Source of the DNA: Sycobia sp. Sy_11
Taxonomy: Eukaryota; Arthropoda; Insecta; Hymenoptera; Epichrysomallidae
Length of the DNA: 64,000 nucleotides
Assembly: GCA_018907035.1 (NCBI GenBank)
Contig: JACCIC010000278.1
Location: 164,001-228,000, forward strand
Direction of reading: 5' to 3'
A program made the position numbers and the translations under genes. Every line of letters starts with the position of its first letter. The first letter of the stretch is position 1. Below, one piece after another: positions 1 to 11,975 of this stretch. Under the pieces are notes generated by a model that made no database searches, was not told where the DNA came from, and saw nothing but the letters and a program-made list of their open reading frames with translations.

Positions 1-994
1 AAGATCAATTTTAATCATATCCAAAAATATATTGATACGAATCGAACTATTATAGGCTTACCTAAAAAACAGCTTGCAAAAATATCACTATAAATCGGTA
101 GGGATGAGTGTAAAAAACGTGACATGTTTTTCTATTTACTACCGAACAGATATACCCTCTCACTAGGTATCTTCATTTAAAAATTCTGTGCTTATACCGT
201 AAAAATAGAATGCATTTCTACCAGGGTCCTTATTATATAACATATTAACTAAAATAATGAGAGTCAGACTGTACTTGTTTATTATCACCCCTGAAAAATC
301 TAAAATAAAAGTTATTACTAAACTTAAATAGATTATAATAATATATTGAAATTATTATAATATATTGGAACTAATGAATTAAAATAATAATAAAATAATA
401 TTATATATAAAATAATCTAAAATAATATAAGTTAATATAAAATAAAGTAAAATAATATAGAATAGAATAAAAGTAAAATAATAAAAATCATAAAGTATAT
501 TCTATGTTTTTTGGTCTGATTATGTAGCTTTATCGAGCTCAGATGTAATATAGCAATATTAATATTTATCCAGTATTATTAAAAGTCAGCAAGTTATGGA
601 TAATGATTTCTTTCAGACAGTGGATTCATTATAAACGTATTGAAACAGTAATTCAGTTGGAACAGTATTTTCCGCATTCAATTTAGTTTGTAAAAAAATC
701 TTTTTTGTACTGACTTTGAAATATTTCAAGTAGTGGTTTTAAAACTTTCATATCTAAATATATCTAAAAATAAAATATCTAATTTAAATTGATTGTATCA
801 AACCAACTAATTAATATTTTATTTATGGTATTGTGTTATAATATATGTGGAATATCTGTATGTAAGTTTGGAAAAGAAATCCCAGAGAATTTTGTTGAAC
901 AGCTAGATACTTTTAATTACTGAAACATATTTTTCATCACCTGCCATCATAAAAATACATTATTTTACAAAAAGTATAAATACATATAGTATAC
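1..994. other. AT-rich intron-like sequence with a PLE-terminal repeat
   Basis: No convincing coding sequence is visible. Around 190-330 the sequence carries a motif (a dGACAGTCAGACTGT-like core, then CTTGTTTAT and CACCCC) that recurs near 23.9 kb and 24.1 kb and, in reverse orientation, at 63.4 kb just behind a PLE tail. I read it as a minus-oriented Penelope-like terminal remnant. The stretch 340-500 is simple AT-rich sequence dominated by AAT and AATA. Confidence 0.5.
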
Positions 995-999
995 AGTAT

Positions 1000-1616
1000 T
1001 GTTTACGGAAATTCCCAGAACGTCGTAGTATTAAATATAAATTTTATTGTATTATCATGTTTCTTAAGGACTTGAGAGAAATTTCTTATATTAAAATCTA
1101 TTAGCCTTTTTATATTGTTCGGCGCTTTCCCTTGTCCCTCATAAATAAACACATCAAGAATTGGGGAACTGCAATTATGTACAGATGTACTGCAAGTAGA
1201 AGCCGACCCAGGCCTTGTGGTTTCAAGTGGCTTACGCGTCATAAACATCCGGGCCCTATCATAAACTGTTCGGTCCCTCACCAACTCAGTAGTCAACTCT
1301 AAACTATGCTTGTGACAAATATTTATATTATTGAAATTTCGGATTACCCCTTCCACCTACAATTTCCGATAGCCCGCCAAAAACGCCCAACAAGCCAGTC
1401 TCTTCTCCGCATCGGTACCGTCAACTGCTGATTGAAGGTAAAATCAGGCGCACTCCTGATTCAAGTATTCGAAAATAATTATAATATTTTCATCTTTCTC
1501 GTTGTATTATAACTAATTATATTCTGAATGTAATCTTGTTAAATAAAACTGGAATTATTTGTTACTTCAACACAGCGTGTTTTGTTTTCTACTTGAGAAA
1601 CCACCATACGCAACCA
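1000..1616 (+). repeat. 5' LTR of the BEL/Pao element
   Basis: Begins TGTTTACGG and ends CGCAACCA, 617 bp. It is alignable over nearly its whole length with 7344-7962. Both copies happen to hold a long open frame on the minus strand (1003-1356 here, 7298-7726 in the 3' copy). I treat that frame as incidental. Confidence 0.92.
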
Positions 1617-1617
1617 T

Positions 1618-1634
1618 TGGTCCTTCGAGCCGGA
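1618..1634 (+). promoter_or_regulatory. Primer-binding site, tRNA-Tyr type
   Basis: TGGTCCTTCGAGCCGGA starts one base after the 5' LTR. Its complement ends in CCA and matches the acceptor and T-stem end of animal tRNA-Tyr as I remember it (5' acceptor strand CCTTCGA). This would prime minus-strand DNA synthesis. A search against the host tRNA set would confirm it. Confidence 0.8.
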
Positions 1635-2061
1635 TTTACTGATCTAGTGAACGTGAAACTGTGAATGTTCAATCAACCTCGGCATTTCCGTAACGCATTA
1701 TGAAATGTTGTAATGGAACTTATTGATTGTTATAGTAAGAAGGTGAATAATAATTCGAACTGTATTTTCAACTTGTACTCTGGACTGGATTGTGTGCTTT
1801 CTTTAATAAGCGAAATCTTCAGCATGATTGCGAATCGAATCGACGTCTCAGAACGTAGCTTCTAAGCAACATTAGCACATATCCAGGAAGCTGTCAACTA
1901 CAAATATATCATTTCACAACGTATCATTTCATGCGCCTGAACCTCAAACCTTAGCGGTTTTTTCTTACATCAACTACAAGGGTAAGCCCCCAATATTATT
2001 CCTTATATTCCTCTATGTTAAGTATTCTTCAATTTGCATACATCTCCTGTTTACATAAATT

Positions 2062-3503
2062 ATGAAAAATTTAAAGGGAAAAAGAGCCGTAATAAAGAGG
2101 GCTTTAACTCGGTTTATAAATCGTGTACCTGACGAGAACAAACGTAGATACAGGGGCTTTGGAAATCTTTTTCGAAAAAAATGCGCTACTATATGAAAAG
2201 TTCGATGAGATTCAATCGGAAATTGAGGCCATTCTTAGGCAAGACCCGACACAGGAGGCTGAAATTGAGCTTCAGGCTGCAGAGCGCGATAGTTTTGAGA
2301 TGTCCTATTATGAAGCAATCGCTAAATCGCGTAAAATCATTTCTCAAGGGAAAAATCGAAGTGGAAATCCTTTAGGATCCTTCATGAATACAAATATTAG
2401 TCAAAATAATAGTAATTATAAAATAAAAGATGTAAATTGGCCGAAAATTTCATTGCCGACCTTTGATGGATCGTACGGTACATGGGTAAAGTTTCGTGAC
2501 ACATTTGAGTCCATTATACACACGAATGCAGCTTTAAGTGAAATTCAAAAATTCCATTACCTTAACTCAGCCATAAAAGGAGAACCGGCCGGGGCACTAG
2601 ATGCTCTCGAAATTTCGGAGGAGAATTATACTCTTGCTTGGGACCAATTAAAGGCACGATACAAGGATACGGGTGCTCTCATAGATTATCACCTTACTAA
2701 AATTTTCGATGCTCCTACAATGGCGCGAAATAAGTACCAAGAACTTAGGCAACTTGTCGATATCATTCACAATTCTCTTAAATCTTTCTCTTAAATCTTT
2801 AAAGGAGAAAACTGAGCATTCGGATACTTTGATAATATATCTTTTTTCGAAAAAATTGAGCAATAGCTTAAGGGCCGAATGGGAAAAGGAACGTGCAGGA
2901 CTGCAAGGTGTAGTCATGCTTAAAAATCTAATGGATTTCCTTGAGAAGCAATGCAGGATTTTGCGAAGTACCGGAATAGATAAGAACACGCTAAATGAAG
3001 GAAGGTTTTATAAAGCTAGTGCTAAGTCATCTCAGCCGAAGACACTTACCCCAGCAAGGTCACTCACCGTAATGACAAAGACTTGTGCTTATTGCCAAGG
3101 ATCACATGCTTTATACGCATGCGATACCTTTAAGAATCTATCAGTCCCGGAGCGCATAAAAAAGGTAGCAGATTTAAAGATATGTTATAACTGCCTATCA
3201 GCTGGACATCGAAATAAGGACTGCAAGCACAGACCTTGCCGCAAGTGCGGTAATAGCACAATTCCTTACTGCACCTTAAATCAAACGATCGAGATGGATT
3301 TACTCTTGTTGAAACAATTTCTTCGAAAGTACAAACAACATCCACCGGCGCTTCTAAAAATAGGCAGCTTCAAAGCAAGGCGGAGGAAGGTTCAGGAAGC
3401 AGGCAGCAAATGGATGGAATTACAACGAGCAAACAAAGCTTTTGTGTACGTACCATACGGAATAATATGTACTACTAGCTACGGCAACCGTTTATATGTA
3501 TGA
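2062..3503 (+). pseudogene. gag: BEL/Pao gag, frameshifted
   Basis: Gag would form the particle and bind element RNA. The likely start is ATG 2062, which opens a basic stretch typical of BEL gag starts. The frame shifts by one base near 2120 into the reading frame running to 2794, which contains the conserved DUF1759-like gag region (WPKISLPTFDGSYGTWVKF). A second shift is caused by a 13-bp tandem duplication at 2774-2786/2787-2799. The frame then continues to 3503 with zinc-knuckle-like clusters (CAYCQGSHALYAC, CYNCLSAGHRNKDC). Both lesions are directly visible. The family call is firm, and the protein is not made as one piece. Confidence 0.85.
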
Positions 3504-5553
3504 GTTCGGTGTACCTCATGAATGCCGCGCACTCTTGGATTCGGCAGCGCAGCCATACATCATGACTGCACAGCTACATAGGCGCTTAGCACTTCAGCGC
3601 ACAAAAACTGCAAATGAACTTTCCTGCATAGAACAAGGCACGCAGACCGTAGCATATCAAACTACGGTGCAAATAAAATCTCGAGTTACAGAATTTTCAG
3701 CTAAACTTACCTGTATTATATTAGATAAAATTATAGACAATTTGCCTTCTGCTTCTCTGCAAATGACTAACATTAAAATTCCGAATAACATAGAGCTCGC
3801 AGATCCAAAGTGTAATGAATCAAGAGCTATAGATTTACTAATCGGCAGTGCGCTCTTTTATGATCTTTCGTGCGTGGGGCAAATTAAACTTCAGGAGCCA
3901 GATAGGTTAACCTTGCAGAAGACGTTACTCGGTTGGGTCATCGCAGGTAGCATGAACCTCCCCCCACAGCCCATGCAAAGAGCGATATGCTCTATAGTCC
4001 ATGAGGATAATTTAAATGTACAGCTAGAAAGATTCTGGTACATCGAGCACTGCTTTTACGAAAAAGAATCTAAATCAGATAATAAAGCCGACCTTTGCGA
4101 ACTGCATTTCGAAGCAACGACGGGGCAAGATGAGAGTGGACGCTTTATCATAGAACTTCCCTTAAAGGATAATTACGTACAGCTTGGAAAATCTAGGGCT
4201 TATAAGGGACTAATGTCAATAGAAAGAAAACTTTCAAAAAACCCCGATCTTAAGGCGCAGTATGTGAATATTATGCAGGAATATGAGAGCTTAGGGCATA
4301 TGAGTGAAATATTGCCTAACAATGACATTGATGCAGTACCTCATTTTCATTTGCCACATAACCCAGTCTTTAAGGAGTCTAGTACAACGACAAAGCGTCG
4401 AGTGGTATTCGATGGCTCTGCTAAAACTACCTCAGGACTCTCCTTAAATGATGTGCAGCATGTTGGACCGACGATACAGGACGAGTTATTTTCAATTGTT
4501 TTGAGATTTAGGCATCATAATTACGTACTCTCGGCCGATATAAAACAAATGTATCGTCAAATTAATGTTGCACCGAAACAACGAGCATTGCTGCGTGTTC
4601 TTTGGCGTGCTGACCCATTTTTACATGTCAAAACTTACGAGCTTAATACAATAACGTATTGTACCGCGGCGGCATCGTTTTTGGCTACTCGTTGTCTGCA
4701 AGAAATAGGAAAGCGATGCGCAGAGCAATATCCAGGAGTTAGTATTGCAATTCTTAATGATTTTTACGTTGACGACCTGTTATCGGGCGCCGCTACCATC
4801 GAAGCAGCTGCTCAGTTGAAGGAAGAGTTCGAGAATGTGCTAAAGGGGGCAGGTATGGAATTACGTAAATGGGCATCGAATGATCCGCGTATCTTAAGGG
4901 AAAACGGTAATATAGTTAGTAGCGAAATTGCTATAAAAGGCAATAGAGATCCAAAAACTCTAGGATTGCATTGGGACCCCAATACTGATACCTTAAAGTT
5001 CCGAGTAAATTTTATCGAAACTAGAAAGGTATCTAAGCGTATTATTTTAGCAATTATCGCGCAGATTTTTGATTCCCTGGGACTTTTAGGCCCTGAAATA
5101 ATTAAAGCTAAAATCATATTGCAGCACCTCTGGCAACTAGAGCTAGACTGGGATGAATCTTTGCCATTGGATTTGCATACTTCATGGTTGGAAACATACA
5201 AGCAGCTACAGCACACTAATAAAATAGCCATCAATAGGCACGTAATCAATAAGAAAAATTTGGTATTAGAGTTTCATGGATTTTGCGATGCGTCCGAGAA
5301 GGCATATGGAGCCTGTATTCATATATGTTCAATAAAGGACAAGACGAGAACGGTTCAATTATTATGTGCAAAATCAAGAGTTGCACCTCTAAAAAAGACT
5401 ACTCCCGCGCGATTGGAGTTATTAGGCGCCTCGCTATTAGCTCAACTTGCACATAAGGTTTCTCTCGCTTGTAAGATACCAAAAAATGAATGGGTTTTCT
5501 GGACGGATTCCACGGTCGCTCTTTCTTGGATACATGCACCTTCCAGCAAATAG
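3496..5553 (+). pseudogene. pol: BEL/Pao pol: protease, reverse transcriptase, RNase H (truncated by stop)
   Basis: This open frame of 685 residues starts just inside the gag end. It opens with a DUF1758-type aspartic protease region (CRALLDSAAQPYI, with D-S-A where the catalytic D-S/T-G-A is expected). Reverse transcriptase follows, with SADIKQMYRQI and the catalytic YVDDLLSG motif. RNase H follows with GFCDASEKAYGACI, an ARLELLGA block and the late FWTDSTVALSW motif. The frame ends at a TAG (5551-5553). The same frame continues past it with recognisable pol sequence (KTFVANRVAEIQ), so the stop is a lesion and not the natural end. Confidence 0.9.
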
Positions 5554-7074
5554 AAAACTTTCGTAGCCAATAGAGTCGCTGAAATTCAGCGATTAACTAA
5601 TGAAAACTGGTTTCATCATTACTGAATCAGCACTGAATTCTTCTGATTTAATATCCAGGGGAGTTGATGCGGCAGAGTTAGTTCATGCGCGCTTATGGTC
5701 GGAAGCGCCTCATTGGTTAACTTAAGAGCACAAAGACTGGCCTAACAAAGAACCGCTGAATAATGATATTCTAACCGAGCAAAGATCTGAACAAAAAACT
5801 TTTTTAATAAATCAAATGAATGAAGAAAGCATCGATAATAAAAGGCAAAAAAATGATCTACGTGCGGTAAATAATATATTCCACAGATATTCTTCATTTT
5901 CCCGTATTGTATGTAGCACAGCATTTATCCTTAAATTTTTAGATAACTGTAAAAATGGAAATGCATTGAAACCTAAAAATGACAATAACATGATTTTATC
6001 TAATCCCGAACCTCTTAGTACCTTTGAAATAAAGCGCTCTAGGCTCCGGCTTATAAAAATAATGCAAGCGGATGCATTCGAAGAGGAAATGACAAGATTA
6101 AGAAAGGCTAAGAATGTAATGGATAATTCGTTAAGATAATGAATCCTTTTATTGACGAGGATGGGCTATTACGCGTTGGAGGCCGTCTCGATAATGCCTA
6201 CGTCCATGAATATGAACAAAAGCACTCATGCATTCTTGCAAAAAATTATAAACTCACCCTATTAATCATAAAATACGAACACCTGCGATTATTACACGCT
6301 GGCAATCAATTTGTACTCGCCTCCCTACGAAGACTGTATTGGCCCATAGCAGGTAGTAATCAGGTAAAAAAAGGTACTAAGGCAATGTTTAAAATTCTAT
6401 AGAGCTCGGCCAAGTAGACCTAGTTACATAATGGGCATCCTACCTGCCTGAAGGACAACGCCCCAACGAGCCTTGTATAAGTGCGGAGTAGACTACGCGG
6501 CCAGTGAAATCTGCTAAATTCCATCTGAAACGTGTAATAGGGGAAACACGTCTTACATACGAGGAGTTGTATATCTTAATCACTCTGAATTAATCACACT
6601 AATTGAAGCATGCTTAAATTCTCGACCACTTTCTCCCTTATCTAGCAACCCATTGGACCTTACCCCCCTCACTCCCGGAAATTTCCTTATTGGGGACTCC
6701 CTCATAGCTTTACCACAAGAGGATCTAAGAAATATCAAAATTAACCATTTAAACAGATATCATCACCTTCAGCAAATGATTCAACATTTTTGGTACCGGT
6801 GGCAGCGAGAGTATTTGCCTCAATTACAGAAAAGAGATAAATGGCAGAGCGCAAGCAACAATGAAGCCGTACCAGGTGCAATGGTATTAATTCAAGAAGA
6901 TAATACACCGCCTTTGCGGTAGCCAATTGGTCGCATCATAACATGTCATGTCGGTAAAAACGGAGTGATTTACGTGGTTACAATAAAAACCGCACGAGGA
7001 GAGGCGAAGAGACCCGTATCAAAAATATGTATTTTACCAATTGAGAATACATCAGAGCAGACATCAGTGCCATG
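5554..7074 (+). pseudogene. pol: BEL/Pao integrase region lacking its catalytic core
   Basis: Broken reading frames continue pol. At 6139-6402 the H2C2 integrase zinc-binding neighbourhood is recognisable (GLLRVGGRLDNA, then HSCILAK and HAGNQFVLASLRRLYWP). The DDE core expected after it is essentially absent: only about 200 disrupted bases separate it from the late integrase/DUF5641 block at 6590-6922 (NSRPLSPLSSN, LTPGNFLIGDSL, WYRWQREYLPQLQ). A last fragment to about 7050 resembles the usual C-terminal beta-rich tail. An internal deletion is the simplest reading. Confidence 0.82.
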
Positions 7075-7343
7075 AGCTGAAAAAATCAAGACATTTACAA
7101 ATCCTAATAATTAAATAATTTAAAGATACTTTATATTTATATACTTAGGCTATTTGTAGTAACAACTATTTATTTTATCTATTATTATTATTATTATATA
7201 CATGACTGGCATTACTATTCTGCTCATTCTATGTTTTTGATAATATTCAATTTATATAACAAACAAATATTAATGTATTAAATAATTGCGTAACTTGTTA
7301 AAATAACGAATTAATATGTATAGGTGAAAGATTGTGCTCCGAG
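7075..7343. other. AT-rich 3' untranslated part of the BEL/Pao element
   Basis: Non-coding, with a short ATT-rich tract near 7180-7200. No clear polypurine tract is visible before the 3' LTR. The 3' LTR start is therefore uncertain by about 10 bp (TG at 7333 or 7344). Confidence 0.5.
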
Positions 7344-7962
7344 TTGAAAGATATTCTTTCCCATAACGTCATAGTATTAAATATAAATTTTATTGTTTTA
7401 TCATGTTTCTTAAGGACTTGAGGGAAATTTCTTATATTAACATCTGTTAGCCTTTGTATATTGTTCGGCGCTTTCCCCTGTCCCTCATAAATAAACACTT
7501 CAAGAATTGGGGAACTGCAATTAAGTACAGATGTACTGGAAGTATAAGCCGACCAAGTCCTTGCGATTTCAAGTGCCTTACGCGTCAGAAACATCCGGGC
7601 CCTATCATAAACTGTTCGGGCCCTCACCAACTTACTAGCCAACTCTAAACTATGCTTGCGACAAATATTTATTTTATTGAAATTTCGGATTATCCCTTCC
7701 ACCTCCAATTTCCGATAGCCCGGCAAAAACGCCCAACAAGCCAGTTTCTTTTTAGCGTCGGTACCGTCAACTGCTGATTGAAGGTAAAATCAGGCGCACT
7801 CCTGATTCAAGTATTCGAAAATAATTATAATATTTTCATCTTTCTCGTTGTATTATAACTAATGATATTCTGAATGTAATCTTGTTAAATAAAACTGGAA
7901 TTATTTGTTACTTCAACACAGCGTGTTTTGTTCTCTACTTGAGAAACCACCATACGCAACCA
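7344..7962 (+). repeat. 3' LTR of the BEL/Pao element
   Basis: Matches 1000-1616 through the shared CATACGCAACCA end and is followed directly by the AGTAT target duplication. Confidence 0.9.
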
Positions 7963-7969
7963 AGTATCA

Positions 7970-7973
<4 letters not shown>

Positions 7974-8039
<66 letters not shown>
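7974..8039. repeat. (TA)n microsatellite
   Basis: About 66 bp of uninterrupted TA. The mariner element begins at its right edge, consistent with TA target choice. Confidence 0.97.
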
Positions 8040-8041
<2 letters not shown>

Positions 8042-8042
8042 A

Positions 8043-9225
8043 CGATGGTGGATTGATAAGTTTCCGGCCTGATCAAGAAATGGCGCCACTAGGCCTACCT
8101 TGAGGTGGCGTTCAATAGTACCATCTTTAGATAGCTTGTAGCTATTGTTTCAGTCCGATCACCATGTTAGTTTAGGTTTGAGAGCACGCTGAACAAGACA
8201 CCTCTGTGTTTTTGCTAAAAATGGAAAAGCTGGAAAATCGTGCTTTCATCACTTACTTTTATTTGAAGGGGTTAACGCCGAATGACATTAAATAAGAGAT
8301 GGACTCAACACTGGGGACATCCTCCCATTCATATTCAACAATTAATCAGTGGATTTCCGTGTTTAAAAAGGGTCGTCTGAGCACCTGATAGCTGAGACCT
8401 GTAAGATGTCATATGAATGTATACAAAATATTTTGCACCAACATTTGTATATGGAAAAGATCTGTGCAAGATGGGTGCCGCGTTTGCTAACAGTCGACCA
8501 AAAATTGACATTAACATTTATACCGCCAATTTGACGTTGTATAAGCATAATCCAAGCAAATTTGTGCGTCGATTCGTAACCGTTGACGAAACATGAGTCC
8601 ACCACTACACTCATGAAACCAAACAACAGTCTAAACAGTGGTTTGGACCAGGGGAAACAACTCCAAAGAAGGCAAAAACAATTTTTTCGGCGAACAAGGT
8701 TATGGCTACTGTTTTTTGGTATGCAAGAGGTATTATATACATTGATTACCTTGAAAAGGATAAAACTATCACTGGTCAATACTACGCAGACTTATTGCAA
8801 CGTTTGAGCCACGAAGTGAAGATTAAACGACCTCATCTGGTGAAGAAAAAATCTTGTTTCATTACGATAACGGACCAGTGCACACGTCAATCGATGCGAT
8901 GGCTAAAATCAACGATCTAAAGTTTGAATTGATGTCGCACCCTCCCTACTCTTCAGACCTAGCCCCGAGTGACTATTTTCTGTTTCCTAACCTCGAAAAA
9001 TGGTTTGGCGGTAAGATATTTGCGGACAATGAAGAAGTAATTGAAGCTGTAAATGGGTATTTTGAGGAGGAACTTAACAAACCATTCTATACTGATGGCA
9101 TTACTAGACTAGAACATCGCTATGAGAAATGTATTAGGCTTAGAGGAGATTATGTGGAGAAATTAAAGAAATTCTTAAAAACGTTGGTTTTCTTTGTCAG
9201 GCCGGAAACTTATCAATCCACCCTC

Positions 9226-9226
<1 letters not shown>
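8043..9226 (+). mobile_element. Tc1/mariner element with terminal inverted repeats
   Basis: Terminal inverted repeats of about 30 bp at 8043-8072 and 9197-9226 share the core GGTGGATTGATAAGTTTCCG. (TA)n tracts lie on both sides, so the exact TA duplication cannot be singled out. The element is 1184 bp, a normal mariner length. Confidence 0.93.
8221..9176 (+). pseudogene. Mariner transposase, inactivated
   Basis: The natural start is ATG 8221 (MEKLENRAFITYFYLKG), an N-terminal DNA-binding region. In-frame stops appear soon after it (near 8292 and 8382) and again right after the first catalytic block (VTVDET then TGA). The C-terminal half is open from 8854, with the second catalytic aspartate in HYDNGPVHTS and the third in DLAPSDYFLF. 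That is the mariner DD34D arrangement, which normally cuts at the TIRs and inserts at TA. All three acidic residues are still readable, but the gene cannot make a full protein. Confidence 0.9.

Positions 9227-9272
<46 letters not shown>
9227..9272. repeat. (TA)n microsatellite
   Basis: Flanks the right TIR of the mariner element and ends 44 bp before the candidate perlecan exon. Confidence 0.95.
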
Positions 9273-9276
<4 letters not shown>

Positions 9277-9316
9277 TTAATTTATTTATATGTAAATGTA
9301 TTTTTTATGTTTTAAG

Positions 9317-9477
9317 AAATACTGCTGAGCCATTTGACTCTCTTGTTGAACTTGAGATTCACACTAGAAGTAGTGAAAATCGACTTCACAGTATATTAAA
9401 AAAACAAGTTGAAACGTTTCATTCCATTGGAAAATTTACTGTCAATCCTCGAACATTCCTGCTCGAAACTATTATAG
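9317..9477 (+). CDS. trol: Candidate perlecan (trol) exon, end of SEA domain
   Basis: A 161-bp open block preceded by a pyrimidine-rich acceptor ending TTTTAAG (AG at 9315-9316) and followed by a consensus donor G|GTAAGT at 9478. It encodes about 53 residues with the pattern FDSLVELEIHTRSSENRL, then SIGKFTVNPRTF. This resembles the end of the perlecan SEA module (a V-E-L-D strand, then GSIGSYVTSP and a conserved F). The exon ends in phase 1, compatible with the LDL-receptor class A exon at 56288, which starts with two bases. The family match is by eye and weaker than for the downstream exons. A different secreted protein cannot be excluded. The acceptor position could shift by a few bases. 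Confidence 0.55.
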
Positions 9478-9567
9478 GTAAGTTCACATATTTTTCATAA
9501 ATAACGAAAGTAGGCCATGCTTAGAATTAGAAGTTTAAATTCATAATTAGAAGAAATAAGTAATCAT

Positions 9568-9646
9568 TATGTTTTATTTAGACATATACGAATAGTTTTT
9601 TAAATTTCATATATAAATGTATTTGTATATATCTAAATAAAACATA
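9568..9646. repeat. Short inverted repeat
   Basis: Arms 9568-9589 and 9625-9646 are complementary over 22 bp with one mismatch (TATGTTTTATTTAGACATAT...). It may be the end of a small MITE or simply a hairpin. Confidence 0.7.
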
Positions 9647-9649
9647 AGT

Positions 9650-10885
9650 CTAATAATCAAATATTCCAAATATTTAAAAATAATTAATTTTGATTCAACT
9701 ATTCAAAGTTTTATTAAATTATTTGTATTTGGATTAAACTGAATTTGTGGAATTGAATGTAGAATACAAGAGAATTTTACTAATAAAGATATGAAAAACT
9801 ATCCATAAAAGGCACCCAATCAACAGAAGGGTGTGACTGGATGTGATGCATTATTCTCGACAATGATTGTGCTTGTGAGTGTTCTGTTTTCGTATTAGTT
9901 ACGTTAGTCAAAAATATAAAGGAAACTAGGACTTTTTTTTCGTAATTGTTTTATATGGATGACATTTCAGACAAGCTCGACAATAGATGCGTTTTTTAGC
10001 TCTAATAATCGTGACCTATTCCATTATCGATAAAACCTTTGGAATCACGATTTTGAAAGTCCTGAAGTGTGATATCGAAAGAAGTGTGAAATAATTGTAC
10101 AAATACCGGCTCGAGAAATATCTCTATGGAATTTTTTTGTCAAATTCTCTAAAACGTCTTTATATGAGCCAGAATCTATGGCTTATTTACAGATCTTAGT
10201 GAACTGATCTGATTCCGAGTAAAAATATAAGATAAAAGAGACAAGGTTTTTTCACTTCTAAGAGAACTTTTCTCGTCATTCAAGAAATGTACTTATATTT
10301 TTTGTACAATACGTTAGATATTACATGTGCAACATATGTATACATTATACTGCTTCTGTTGTACAGAATCTAAATTAGAAACCGTATGTATTCAATAAAA
10401 AAATATTCTTAAATATATATACAATAAAAATTCTCATTTTTATGATTATTATTGTATGGAAAGATATAATAATGTAGAAACCTGAATTAAAGTGTATATA
10501 AGTATATATAAATATCAGAATTTAGCAATCCATCATGAAGTAATGTAGTTTTACTTGGTTATATTATAAATTTGTGATCTAATAATATTTAGTTTATTTA
10601 CCATTGTGACGTCCAACCGAAGCTATTATCGAAGATATTAATTGGAATAATAATAACAATAGCAATATTAATAATCGCATTACTATATATTAGAACGGTA
10701 ATGTTAGTAAGAATAGGAATATTAGTGCTTGTAATAATAATAATAATAATAGTGTTAATAACAATATGAATAATTTATCAATATTAAAAAAATAAGAGTA
10801 ATATTAATCACAACAATAAGTATAATTTCGAAATTAGTAATAATAATATCAACCATGCTTATTAATACGAATATTTGTACATTTT
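9650..10885. other. AT-rich intronic sequence, no gene seen
   Basis: No coding pattern is visible. The part 10640-10860 is a degenerate AAT/ATT-rich low-complexity tract. This is the start of the proposed long trol intron. Confidence 0.5.
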
Positions 10886-10891
10886 CATTAT

Positions 10892-11290
10892 ATTAACAGT
10901 TTGGAAAAATTGAAACGCATGTTCAGAAATAATATTATTTCTGTACGTCGATTGCTTCGAGAAATTTTACTTTCTATTCGAAGCCAAAATTTCAGACGTA
11001 TTTCAGTTGCTCAAGCCTCTTGGGATATTGATATATTAGGCTGTTACTCGGATTTCACATTTCGTATACAAAGAAAAGGGGGAAGGGTCGTAAACTGCGC
11101 ATTAGCGCGCCTCCGCTTCGTTCCGAATTTTCCAGAGGGGCGGAAAGTACAAGCGGTGCGGGAATAGAGACAATACTTCGGCCAGCGCTGACCGCGGCAG
11201 GCTATGACTAGGCTGCATTACTACGGCCACATCTGGTCCGATTTTATTACTAGAAAGCGCGCGCCGCGCAGGCATTTAGCATTGAGGTCC
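10892..11290 (+). other. Unrecognised 88-residue frame running into a CpG-rich island
   Basis: An open frame (10901-11167) follows an acceptor-like sequence, TATATTAACAG. It begins with a basic, leucine-rich peptide (LKRMFRNNII, VRRLLREILLSI) that I do not recognise. From about 11085 to 11280 the composition changes sharply to GC- and CpG-rich, with runs such as GCGCATTAGCGCGCC and AAGCGCGCGCCGCGC, unlike the surrounding AT-rich DNA. A regulatory island, a promoter relic or a foreign fragment are all possible. The reading frame does not keep the phase-1 rule of the trol exons. Confidence 0.35.
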
Positions 11291-11368
11291 GCAGAGTTTA
11301 TATATACAAATATATAAACGTATTTATTCTCACTACTCCGAGAATATCTTCGAACTTTGCCTTACCTT

Positions 11369-11370
<2 letters not shown>

Positions 11371-11425
<55 letters not shown>

Positions 11426-11596
11426 TGTCGTGAAGGCGACGTTGCCAAACGTTTGTCTCTTTTTTCTTTCTCTATTCTTACTCACTTTCCCGGGCCTGAA
11501 ATTCATCGAAAACTCGACGGGTAGGCATGCCGAGGCAATTCGACCGATTCCTCCTTATCCCTGAACAGATATATACATATATATACCTACATACGT

Positions 11597-11662
<66 letters not shown>
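11371..11662. repeat. Two (TA)n tracts around a unique segment
   Basis: TA tracts at 11371-11425 and 11599-11662 bracket about 170 bp of mixed sequence with no recognisable gene. Confidence 0.9.
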
Positions 11663-11789
11663 GGATAAATCCAAACATTCTGGGACCCACCTTTATTTTT
11701 ACATAAATCAAACATTTACATTTATAATTAACTATTTTAATAATTTTTTTTTTTTAATAATTGCAAAAAAAAAATTTATAACGAAAATT

Positions 11790-11975
11790 GCTTTTCTGGG
11801 AAGTGTACGGTATCTATTCGAATTTTCCGGGCATCTCCGAAAATGAATGAGGACTTTCTGGGCATCCCAGAAAATAAATGAGGACTTTCTGGGCATTCCA
11901 GAAAATACTACAATAATTTTCTGGGCATCCCAGAAAATACTACAATACTTTTCTGGGAATCCCAAAAAGTCTAGT
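11790..11975. repeat. Left array of palindromic TTCTGGG/CCCAGAA repeats
   Basis: Five to six units about 30-37 bp apart, each built on TTTTCTGGGCATCCCAGAAA, which is itself an inverted repeat (TTCTGGG, 3 bp, CCCAGAA). Units are partly degenerate (CCGGGCATCTCCG; GGGAATCCC). The same family reappears at 21.06-21.5 kb beyond the other end of the giant palindrome. Confidence 0.9.

Larger units (their letters stand above)
1000..7962 (+). mobile_element. BEL/Pao LTR retrotransposon, degenerate
   Basis: Two similar terminal repeats (1000-1616 and about 7344-7962) flank gag, protease, reverse transcriptase, RNase H and integrase remnants in BEL/Pao order. The 5-bp target duplication AGTAT lies at 995-999 and again at 7963-7967, so both outer ends are defined. 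The 5' LTR starts TG and both LTRs end CA. A primer-binding site follows the 5' LTR after one base. Frameshifts, stops and a missing integrase core mean this copy cannot move on its own. The two LTRs differ at many positions, so it is not a recent insertion. Confidence 0.93.

Noticed and set aside
620..720. Possible exon after a good acceptor (TGATTTCTTTCAG) near 638
   Set aside because: Open for only about 22 codons, no convincing donor, and no similarity to the first half of a SEA domain.
1003..7726. Long minus-strand frames in both BEL/Pao LTRs (1003-1356 and 7298-7726) with similar proteins
   Set aside because: They are similar because the LTRs are copies of each other. There is no known domain, and neither frame has a plausible promoter or start context.
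7882..8103. Frames encoding long YIYIYI runs at the (TA)n tracts
   Set aside because: Translation of TA microsatellites, not proteins.
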